Part shown: piece by piece, positions 1 through 5,739 of the stretch
How positions within the stretch are numbered: position 1 is the first letter of the stretch
How the letters are laid out: each line of letters begins with the position of its first letter
Assembly (NCBI GenBank): GCA_040003205.1
Contig: JBDUDA010000116.1
Location: 1 to 9,339 of the forward strand
DNA from: JALYIM01 sp040003205
Lineage (GTDB): Bacteria > Acidobacteriota > Terriglobia > Terriglobales > Acidobacteriaceae
Direction of reading: 5' to 3'
Length of the DNA stretch: 9,339 nucleotides
Notes under the pieces: model-generated
Database searches by the model: none
What the model saw: the letters and a program-made list of their open reading frames with translations, nothing else
Told to the model about the DNA's origin: nothing
Position numbers and translations under genes: made by a program

Positions 1-28
1 CGAAGCCACGACTCCGGTCGAGATGACA
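1..28 (-). repeat. Possible edge of a dispersed intergenic repeat
   Basis: Read on the minus strand, this edge begins TGTCATCTCGACCGGAG. From memory it resembles the abundant dispersed repeat of acidobacterial genomes (TGTCATTTCGACCG followed by AGCG-rich sequence). Only one partial copy is in the window, so its repetitive nature cannot be shown here. The rest of 1-199 holds no gene I can support. Confidence 0.3.
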
Positions 29-199
29 GGTTATTTTGAAATTGAGCCACTGCCGACAGTTGTCACTTCCCCAGAACGACAAATAACAGTCTTTAGTTCA
101 ATCAGGACTTGGTTGTTATGGAGGGTCGCCGGTCTCTCTGGAAATCTACGGTTCGGATGCTTGCCAGGTCCGAGGAAGTCGCAGGAAGGGAAGGATTCC

Positions 200-245
200 T
201 GGTTGCGGGGGCTGGATTTGAACCAGCGACCTTTGGGTTATGAGC
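200..245 (-). other. 3' half of initiator tRNA-fMet (CAT): probable attachment site of an integrated element
   Basis: The minus strand reads as the 3' half of a bacterial initiator tRNA. The seven-base anticodon loop CTCATAA is at 244-238 (anticodon CAT at 242-240). A CCC anticodon-stem strand follows, then AAGGTCG, a complete T arm with five-pair stem and TTCAAAT loop (227-211), acceptor strand CCCCGCA (210-204), discriminator A and an encoded CCA (202-200). It agrees closely with the E. coli fMet 3' half. Upstream, the expected GGG stem strand is absent (the minus strand reads CAG there), and no D arm or 5' acceptor strand follows. The gene is therefore only a half, cut at the loop/stem border. 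Tyrosine integrases commonly duplicate the 3' end of a tRNA, so this fits the distal attachment site, with the element lying to the right (above 245). A group I intron in the anticodon loop, known for some cyanobacterial fMet genes, is a weaker alternative. Confidence 0.75.
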
Positions 246-291
246 TGAAACAAGCAATCGCTCGTATTTGCTTCTCAATTACTTAGGTCTT

Positions 292-305
292 TCGTGTTAC
301 ACGGT
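292..305. repeat. 14-bp repeat containing a CGTGT-T-ACACG palindrome, copy 1
   Basis: The sequence tcgtgttacacggt occurs here and again, identically, at 5793-5806. Its core is a perfect inverted repeat with 5-bp arms around one base (293-303). This copy lies 47 bp to the right of the tRNA fragment. It could be a protein binding site or a trace of a common origin of the two places. Chance identity of 14 bp somewhere in 9 kb is uncommon but possible. Confidence 0.4.
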
Positions 306-314
306 TCTCGCTCC

Positions 315-388
315 TGTTCAATCGTAGTCTGTTCCACAATTGTTCCATGGACTGTTCCAGATATCCCGGGCAGAATCGTGTACTGTTC
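315..388 (+). repeat. Spaced TGTTC(CA) direct repeats, candidate integrase arm sites
   Basis: The pentamer TGTTC occurs at 315, 330, 341, 353 and 384; the middle three copies extend to TGTTCCA. The start-to-start distances from the second copy on are 11, 12 and 31 bp, close to one, one and three helical turns. The array lies 70-143 bp from the tRNA fragment, on the side where an integrated element should be. Short direct repeats at this distance from a core site are typical of arm-type sites of tyrosine integrases. That assignment is inference, and a regulator array is also possible. Confidence 0.45.
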
Positions 389-400
389 GAAATTCCTACC

Positions 401-414
401 GGCGATTTATCGCC
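401..414 (-). terminator. Small hairpin just after the flap endonuclease gene
   Basis: GGCGAT-TT-ATCGCC is a perfect inverted repeat (about a 5-bp stem with a 4-base loop) beginning 11 nt past the stop codon of the minus-strand gene at 426. No T tract follows on the minus strand, so a role in intrinsic termination is only possible. It may simply mark the 3' end of the transcript. Confidence 0.25.
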
Positions 415-425
415 AATGAGCTCAA

Positions 426-1316
426 CTACAGCACCTTTTCTGATCTGCTCGACATTGCTGATTTAACTCGACTGAGTAAAGCAGCGGACCTCATTCGATG
501 GCACTGTTCTTCAAAGTTCGGGCGCGGTCCTTTCCAATAAAGATCCTCGACGGTATCAAACACAGGCACATCCAGCCGCAAGGTAGCGAGTTTGCGAAAA
601 AGCATGGCGTCATTCCATGAGTTGAACAGCGTTTCGGATAGTGGGCGGGCCCTACGGATTGACGGATGCCACGCTTGCCAATGCTTTGGAATGTCTTCAA
701 GGTGGGGGTACAGAGACAGGGTCTGGGCGGCAGCCTTGATGCCCCATCCAGGCAGACCGGGGAAACCGTCGGCACTATCGCCGACCAACGCCAGGTAGTC
801 TGGAATCGATTGCGGCCTCACACCGAATTTGGCCACGACCCCAGCTTCATCACGCAAAATGTCGCGCCTCCGGTCCAGTTGAACGACTCGCGTACCAACA
901 ACACACTGACTGAGATCTTTGTCCGGCGTACAAATGAGCACTTGGCTCACATGGTCATCCTGCGCTGCTTTAGCCGCAGCGGACGCAAGCGCATCATCGG
1001 CCTCGTAGTAGACCGTGGCCCACACCAGCACTCCCATTGCTTCCAATGCTTGCTCAAGAATCGGAAACTGCGAGAGCAGTTCAGGAGGCACACCTTCGCT
1101 GGTCTTGTATCCGAGATAGAGTTGGTTGCGAAACGACTCCACAACATGATCGGTTGCCACGCCGAGGTGGGTTGCACCGCGTTCGATCATGGATAGAACG
1201 GATGTGAGCACCCCGCGTACTGCGCCGATTTCCTGGCCATTTTCATCTGGCGCAGCCGGGATGGCGAAAAAGTGCCGGAACAGTTCATATGTCCCGTCGA
1301 CCAAGTACACATCCAT
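426..1316 (-). CDS. Stand-alone flap endonuclease / 5'-3' exonuclease (DNA polymerase I N-terminal type)
   Basis: The 296-residue protein matches the 5'-nuclease domain of DNA polymerase I and related free-standing enzymes, which cut 5' flaps and RNA primers using divalent metals. Visible metal-binding acidic residues are D7 in LVDGTYELF, D56 in the ATD strand, E105/D107/D108 in YYEADDALA, D132 and D134 in TPDKD, and D180 and D183 in the helix-3-turn-helix GDSADGFPGLPGWGIK (179-194). The basic arch residues R63 and K71 are also present. The size suits a complete nuclease domain without polymerase, so it is not polA. The ATG is preceded by GGAG about 11 nt upstream, and the product begins directly with the first beta strand, which supports this start. 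The gene is alone, close to the tRNA attachment scar, with 55% GC over 841-1140 against 62% in the transporter operon. It may be cargo of an integrated element, but similar free nucleases also occur in chromosomes. Confidence 0.88.
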   Translation of the reverse strand: MDVYLVDGTYELFRHFFAIPAAPDENGQEIGAVRGVLTSVLSMIERGATHLGVATDHVVESFRNQLYLGYKTSEGVPPELLSQFPILEQALEAMGVLVWATVYYEADDALASAAAKAAQDDHVSQVLICTPDKDLSQCVVGTRVVQLDRRRDILRDEAGVVAKFGVRPQSIPDYLALVGDSADGFPGLPGWGIKAAAQTLSLYPHLEDIPKHWQAWHPSIRRARPLSETLFNSWNDAMLFRKLATLRLDVPVFDTVEDLYWKGPRPNFEEQCHRMRSAALLSRVKSAMSSRSEKVL

Positions 1317-1395
1317 GCGACCATCAGCTCCAACCGGGCGTGCAAATGGCTATCATATTTTGTCGAGGTCAGATTTTATAGCGATAACTTCAAGC

Positions 1396-1551
1396 TCAGA
1401 TATCGAAACGATGAATCGTCACTGTGGCATCGGCCCGTCCCTCGTTGGAGACGTCGATTCCTGCGAATACGTAGTGAGGGTAAACCTTGAACTCCGCCCA
1501 CTGTGCGTTCCCCGGAATAGGATCAAGCTTATCCGGCGCTCGATTCCGGTA
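1396..1551 (-). pseudogene. Probable 3' remnant of a broken gene
   Basis: The interval 1317-1674 has no intact gene. Within it the minus strand is open for 51 codons and ends in TGA at 1396-1398. The translation looks protein-like, with stretches such as GNAQWAEFKVYPHYVFAG and IDVSNEGRADATVTIHRFD, but has no usable start codon until a GTG near its end. The same frame continues upstream past in-frame TGA codons (the first at 1552-1554), through a stretch that again looks coding (RKSLFNRQLEGTWTR). I recognise no family. A decayed gene next to the attachment scar is plausible. It could also be a chance open frame, because GC-rich DNA often gives protein-like translations. Confidence 0.3.
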
Positions 1552-1674
1552 TCACTGTTGGGAATCTTCCTTGAGTCATCTCGTCCAAGTTCCCTCAAGC
1601 TGTCGGTTGAACAGGGATTTCCGCGCAGAGGTAGGTGACGTCCATCGACCTTGCAGTCGGCGTTAGATATTTAC

Positions 1675-2487
1675 TCAAATGTACTTTTCGGACAGCATCT
1701 GCGCGGCGCTTTCATCGAGCTGTTCGGCACGGCGCACCTCTTCGAAGCGCGCCAACAGGTCGTCGGGCCGCAGGCGTCGCTTTTCGGCGCCTTGAAAATC
1801 GTGGATGATCTGGCCGCGATGCATCATGATGAGGCGGTCGCCCAGGCTTGCCGCCTGATGCATCGAGTGCGTGACCATTAAGGTCGTGAGCTTTTCGCGC
1901 GTGATTACCTGCTCGGTCAGCGCGATGACGAGATCGGCGCTTTTGGGGTCGAGCGCTGCGGTGTGTTCGTCCAATAGAAGAAGTTCAGGCCGTAGCCAGG
2001 TGGCCATCAGCAGGGTGAGTGCCTGCCGCTGTCCTCCGGAGAGACTCCCGATCGCGTTTTCGAGCCGGTCTTCTAGACCCATGTTTAAGCGGCTGATCCC
2101 GTCGCGCATTCTCGACACGAGTGACGCCCTCAGCCCCCAGCCGAGACCGCGACTGCGACCGCGCCGAGCGGCGAGGCTGAGATTTTCTTCAATCGTCAGG
2201 CTGGGCGATGTGCCACTGAACGGGTTCTGAAATACGCGCCCGATCAGTTCGGCACGGGCATGCTCGGGCCACTTCGTCACGTCGCGTTCGGCCAGCCGAA
2301 TGCTGCCGTTGTCCACAAAGAACGTTCCCGCGACGGCATTCAGCAGAGTCGATTTTCCCGAGCCGTTGGTCCCGATAATGATCACCCATGAACCGAGCTC
2401 CAGTTCAAGGCTGACGCCGCGCAGTGAGCGCACCTCATTCGGCGTGTCGGGATTAAAGGTCTTCGATACCGCCTGGACCTCAAGCAT
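1675..2487 (-). CDS. ABC transporter ATP-binding protein (COG1101-type, partner of ABC_sub_bind systems)
   Basis: This 270-residue cytoplasmic ATPase powers the importer encoded just upstream. All nucleotide-binding motifs are intact: Walker A GTNGSGKST (39-47), Q-loop Q87 in VFQNP, signature LSGGQ (149-153), Walker B LLLLDE with catalytic E174, D-loop AALD (177-180) and switch H207. The DEHTAALDPKS wording is characteristic of the ATPases that travel with COG2984 binding proteins and COG4120 permeases. I chose the ATG at 2487 because the product then begins MLEVQAVSK, a normal first strand; a start at 2538 would add 17 residues read from the permease gene. The gene overlaps the permease stop by 8 nt, with GGGAGG 13 nt before the ATG, so translational coupling is likely. 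It is the last gene of the operon, and I see no clear terminator after it. Confidence 0.93.
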   Translation of the reverse strand: MLEVQAVSKTFNPDTPNEVRSLRGVSLELELGSWVIIIGTNGSGKSTLLNAVAGTFFVDNGSIRLAERDVTKWPEHARAELIGRVFQNPFSGTSPSLTIEENLSLAARRGRSRGLGWGLRASLVSRMRDGISRLNMGLEDRLENAIGSLSGGQRQALTLLMATWLRPELLLLDEHTAALDPKSADLVIALTEQVITREKLTTLMVTHSMHQAASLGDRLIMMHRGQIIHDFQGAEKRRLRPDDLLARFEEVRRAEQLDESAAQMLSEKYI

Positions 2488-3409
2488 GAGCGCTCTGCAG
2501 CCTCCCTTTGCGAAGGAATTGCGGCACGATGAGAGCAACGAAGACGAAACCGGCGGTGATCAATTTCAAATCGTTGGGACTGAGGCCCCAGCGCAACGCC
2601 ACGGCCACCAGCAAACGGAAGAGCACGGAGCCCATCACCGCACCGACAATCGTCATGCCGACGCGGTTCGTCCCGACCAGCGCCTCTCCAATAATGACGC
2701 TGGCCAATCCCCAAACCACCATGCCGATTCCCATGCTCACGTCGGCGAAGCCCTGGTATTGTGCCAGCAAACCGCCGGACAACGCGACAAGCCCGTTGGA
2801 AATCGCCAGTCCGAAGACGATCATGTTCGCGTCGTTGACGCCCAGCGCGCGGATCATCTGCACGTTGTCGCCCGTGGCCCGCATGGCCATTCCTAGGTCC
2901 GTGCGGAAGAACCAATACAACAGAGTGCCCGTGAGCGTGACCGCGAAAGCGATGGCGCCCAGCACGGAAGCATCCCGCACGCTGACCGCCCATCCGGCGA
3001 GATCGAAGGTTGTGGCCCCGCCCATGAGATTCACTCCGATGCGCTCGGATTGTGTCGCCAGCGTGTTAACCCGCAGCAGCGGAATGTTGCTCTTGCTCAT
3101 GATGTGAAGGTTGATGGAATACAGAGCGGTCATCACCAAGATGCCGGAAAGCAGAGAGTTGATCTTGAAGCGGGTGTGCAGCACGCCGGTGCAAGCGCCC
3201 GCAAGCATGCCGGCGAAGAAACCGGCGAGCGAGGCCAGGGGCGGGTTGACATTGTGCACCAGAAGCATCGCAGCTACGGCTGCACCGAGAGTGATCGATC
3301 CATCGGCGGTGATATCCGGAAAGGCGAAAATCCGGAAGCTGATGAATACGCCGAGGGCCAGCAGCGAGAGGATCAGCCCTATGGTGAACGTGCCAATCAA
3401 AAGATTCAT
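2480..3409 (-). CDS. ABC transporter permease (COG4120/TrpY-like, BPD_transp_2 fold)
   Basis: The 309-residue product is hydrophobic throughout, with about eight likely membrane segments beginning at residues 2-24. It is the inner-membrane channel of the importer. The stretch FPDITADGSITLGAA near residues 30-44 corresponds to the conserved loop of permeases paired with ABC_sub_bind proteins, a family related to the LivH/RbsC group. The ATG at 3409 is preceded by GAGAGG at 3424-3419 with a 9-nt spacer, and the first helix follows at once; a longer frame to 3526 would add 39 polar residues out of the preceding gene. It lies 13 nt after the STAS gene, whose stop codon falls in the ribosome binding site, and overlaps the ATPase gene by 8 nt. 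The transported compound cannot be read from the sequence: characterised relatives handle tryptophan or tyrosine, but the family is diverse. Confidence 0.9.
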   Translation of the reverse strand: MNLLIGTFTIGLILSLLALGVFISFRIFAFPDITADGSITLGAAVAAMLLVHNVNPPLASLAGFFAGMLAGACTGVLHTRFKINSLLSGILVMTALYSINLHIMSKSNIPLLRVNTLATQSERIGVNLMGGATTFDLAGWAVSVRDASVLGAIAFAVTLTGTLLYWFFRTDLGMAMRATGDNVQMIRALGVNDANMIVFGLAISNGLVALSGGLLAQYQGFADVSMGIGMVVWGLASVIIGEALVGTNRVGMTIVGAVMGSVLFRLLVAVALRWGLSPNDLKLITAGFVFVALIVPQFLRKGRLQSAHA

Positions 3410-3418
3410 GTGCGTTAT

Positions 3419-3424
3419 CCTCTC
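3419..3424 (-). promoter_or_regulatory. Ribosome binding site of the permease gene
   Basis: GAGAGG on the minus strand lies 9 nt before the ATG at 3409. It overlaps the TGA of the upstream STAS gene (3425-3423), so ribosomes ending there are placed for re-initiation. It fixes the permease start over the longer in-frame alternative. Confidence 0.6.
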
Positions 3425-4658
3425 ATTGGATCTCCGCTGCCGGAGCGATCCAGCATGCGCCGCGGACAAACTCGCTCTGCTGCGGTCCGGCCACCTCGCG
3501 GTCGTCGGCGAGCAGGTGGAGTACACCCTGCAGGCTCTCCGTCTCGAACAAGGTCTTGACGGTGGCGTTCAGGTCGATTTCACCCTTCTTCAAGGGGCGA
3601 TAGGAAAATGCTGCGGCGTGGAAATGTCCCTGCGGCCAAGCGTGGGCCCCGACCGGGCGCAGCATCGGAGCGAGCGGCGCACATTCGGACGCGGCGGCGA
3701 CACCTGAGACCAGCGCGAGCGATCGCGAGTAAAGCCGTTCGGTGCTGAACGTCAGCCAGGTTCGGGCCTCAGGATATTTGAAAGGGGCGTCGTGCTGACC
3801 GCCGGTCGCAGCGGGCGAGCGGCGAAGAGCGGCTCCGACCAGCCCAGCCGATTCGGCAACCATGACCATTCCGATAGCTTGGGCGCCGGAAACCTCCAAG
3901 GCCGCGCGCACCAACTCGGCAAGTGGAACGGGGCTCTCGGCAACAGCGGCCTCGAATCGCATCAGGACGGTGAATTCGCCCTCGAACCGAAGGCCGTAAA
4001 GCAGATTCATTTCCGGCACAAGTTCGCCGCTGGAGACTATGAAGTCGGGCACGTTGGTCCCGTCGGTCGGAAGATACGCCGCCGAACCGCCGACAGCGAG
4101 GAACTCCCCAAAGCGGGACTGCGCGTCTTCGAATCCGTGGCCGAAAGCCCCCAGGCCGAAGCCGAAACTTCCCGAGGGAAACGCGACCGTCTGGCAGTCC
4201 TGGGAGCCGAAACGGCAACCTTGCAGCAAGCCCGGGTCGCCGAACCGTCGGCAGACCAAGGGCTTTGCTGGCGTGTACTCCAACACCTCGAACGAGGCCG
4301 CCGGAGAAGAAAAACGGCGCACGTCGGCTTTGTGCATCGGAGGAGCGGCGGGAGTGCTTCCGGAGAGCAGGATGGGAGAGAGCCTGCACAGATCCAACAC
4401 GAGCTTGACGCGCTCCGAAGGACTTGTGACCGACAGGCTGCCCCCGATGCCGGTCAGTTGGTTGTAAACCGACATCAACAAGCCCACACCGGCGGAGCTG
4501 AGATATGAAACCTCAGACAGGTTGAGCCGAAGGCTGTGCGCGCCACTGCGGATCAACTCATCGAGGCTGCTGCGCAGGTGCTCGGTCCAATAGTTATCGA
4601 GACGGCCTCTCACCTTGACTTCGAGCGCATCTCCGAGTGGCTGGGTAACGATCTCCAT
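3423..4658 (-). CDS. STAS-domain protein with a long unrecognised C-terminal region, inside an ABC importer operon
   Basis: The 411-residue soluble product begins with a STAS domain (about 1-105), the fold of anti-sigma-factor antagonists such as SpoIIAA and RsbV. The loop YLSSAGVGLL (52-61) aligns with the FMDSSGLG loop of SpoIIAA, placing Ser55 at the phosphorylation position, with Ser54 instead of the usual Asp. Residues 110-411 belong to no family I recognise. They include PSGSFGFGLGAFGHGFED, LPTDGTNVPDF and MVMVAESAGLVGAALRRSP and have no membrane segments. The gene starts 8 nt after the binding-protein gene without a visible Shine-Dalgarno sequence and ends 13 nt before the permease gene, so it is co-translated with the transporter. 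I infer a regulatory or sensing role linked to transport, possibly with a kinase and phosphatase encoded elsewhere. Partner and output are unknown. Confidence 0.82.
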   Translation of the reverse strand: MEIVTQPLGDALEVKVRGRLDNYWTEHLRSSLDELIRSGAHSLRLNLSEVSYLSSAGVGLLMSVYNQLTGIGGSLSVTSPSERVKLVLDLCRLSPILLSGSTPAAPPMHKADVRRFSSPAASFEVLEYTPAKPLVCRRFGDPGLLQGCRFGSQDCQTVAFPSGSFGFGLGAFGHGFEDAQSRFGEFLAVGGSAAYLPTDGTNVPDFIVSSGELVPEMNLLYGLRFEGEFTVLMRFEAAVAESPVPLAELVRAALEVSGAQAIGMVMVAESAGLVGAALRRSPAATGGQHDAPFKYPEARTWLTFSTERLYSRSLALVSGVAAASECAPLAPMLRPVGAHAWPQGHFHAAAFSYRPLKKGEIDLNATVKTLFETESLQGVLHLLADDREVAGPQQSEFVRGACWIAPAAEIQ

Positions 4659-4666
4659 GAGGGTCG

Positions 4667-5722
4667 CTAGGGAAGCAAGTTCTGCGAGAACTCCGGTGGA
4701 ATGGTGACACCGAACTGTGCCGCGCTGCTGCGGCTGATGGCCTTTTGTTCAACCGCCACTTCCTCCAGCGGCAGATCTTTTGGATTCTCGCCAAGCAGGA
4801 CCCGGCCTGCCAGCTTTCCGGCAACGAATGACGCAGGATGGAATCCCACGCCAAGACAGGCTAGGCCGCCACGGCGAATCATCTCGCAATTGTCGGTGAT
4901 CAGCGGCAACCGCGCATCCTGGGCTCCCTTCACCGCGCCTTCATATCCCTGGCCGACTGTGTTGTCCCCGGGAACCCACACCGCCTGGATGTTTCGTCCT
5001 GCCAGAATCTGCACCGCCTGCAGAACCTCGTTGGAGCCGGCGATCGCAACCTCCTCGAGCTTCACGCCGCGCCTGCGGTAGACCTCGCGTGCGAACGACA
5101 CCTCCTTTGATGAGTTGGCCTCCGCCGGGTTATAGATGACTCCTACCTCGCGTAATCCCGGAAGCAGCTTTTGCACGAGGTCTAGAGTGTGAGCAACCGG
5201 CGGAAAACTCCCGACCCCGGTCACAAAAGGCAAGTGATCAGTGCGGCTGTTGCCTGCTCCGGCGGCGATGGGATCGGTAACGCAAGTGAAAACCACGTGC
5301 TTGTGCTTCACCCGGTTGCACGCTCCCGAGAGGCACGGAGTGGTGACGGTCATAATAAGGTCGACGTCGGAATTGTCGTAGTTTTGGAGGATGGCGGGAA
5401 CATTCATCATTTCTCCCTGGGCATCGCCGCGACTGATTTCCAGGTTCCTGCCTTCCTCGAACCCGCTAGATTTCAATCCGTCAATCAGACCCTGCATACA
5501 CAGGTCGATGGTAACGCTACGAGCGTAGTAAACGATGGCGGCCTTGAAGACTTTACCGGATGCAGCGGCTTGAGAACCGACGCTCAAGTATTCAGTGGAG
5601 GCCGTCTTTCGATGTCCCAAATCGGTGAGCAGCAGGATCGCCGAGAGCAGCCCGATCAGCCCGAATCCCAGGGCCAGTCTCTTCAGCGAAGCCCAGATGG
5701 TTGTTTTGCTAGGGAAAGGCAT
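4667..5722 (-). CDS. ABC transporter substrate-binding protein (ABC_sub_bind family, COG2984/TrpX-like), membrane-anchored
   Basis: The 351-residue protein is the extracytoplasmic receptor of the importer and the first gene of its operon. After a basic N-terminus there is one hydrophobic segment (about 16-33) with no lipobox cysteine, so it is probably held by an uncleaved anchor or exported by a Sec signal. The binding domain starts near residue 58 (VFKAAIVYYARS) and shows family features: the DLIMTVTTP strand (121-129), the VFTCVTDPIAAGAG segment (144-157), the VGVIYNPAEANS hinge strand and the late DNCEMIRRGGLACLGVGFHP region. Six cysteines in the exported part (75, 130, 135, 147 and two late ones) are notable and could form disulfides. 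The ATG at 5722 has no clear Shine-Dalgarno sequence but lies 33 nt from a TATAAT box, and a leader of under 35 nt would fit. The ligand is unknown. Confidence 0.9.
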   Translation of the reverse strand: MPFPSKTTIWASLKRLALGFGLIGLLSAILLLTDLGHRKTASTEYLSVGSQAAASGKVFKAAIVYYARSVTIDLCMQGLIDGLKSSGFEEGRNLEISRGDAQGEMMNVPAILQNYDNSDVDLIMTVTTPCLSGACNRVKHKHVVFTCVTDPIAAGAGNSRTDHLPFVTGVGSFPPVAHTLDLVQKLLPGLREVGVIYNPAEANSSKEVSFAREVYRRRGVKLEEVAIAGSNEVLQAVQILAGRNIQAVWVPGDNTVGQGYEGAVKGAQDARLPLITDNCEMIRRGGLACLGVGFHPASFVAGKLAGRVLLGENPKDLPLEEVAVEQKAISRSSAAQFGVTIPPEFSQNLLP

Positions 5723-5739
5723 AACGTTCGCAACAAGAT

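Noticed and set aside
23..286. An 87-codon plus-strand frame containing LRGLDLNQRPLGYE
   Set aside because: This peptide is the well-known false translation of the complement of a tRNA 3' half. The DNA is the tRNA-fMet fragment, not a protein gene.
246..425. A possible group I intron interrupting tRNA-fMet
   Set aside because: Such introns are known in cyanobacterial fMet genes, but no 5' tRNA half was found upstream on the minus strand and no conserved intron core is recognisable. The integration scar is simpler.
666..1196. A 176-codon plus-strand frame opposite the flap endonuclease
   Set aside because: The minus strand encodes a clear nuclease with all catalytic residues over the same interval; the plus frame shows no recognisable motif.
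1189..1638. A 149-codon plus-strand frame covering the gap before the flap endonuclease
   Set aside because: It overlaps the nuclease gene start, has no visible ribosome binding site and its translation is rich in Arg, Ser and Pro in the way of a chance frame.
3792..4508. A 238-codon plus-strand frame opposite the STAS gene, and a 206-codon second minus frame (3769-4389)
   Set aside because: Both lie within the STAS gene, which is better supported by its recognised domain and tight operon spacing. Long shadow frames are expected in GC-rich DNA.
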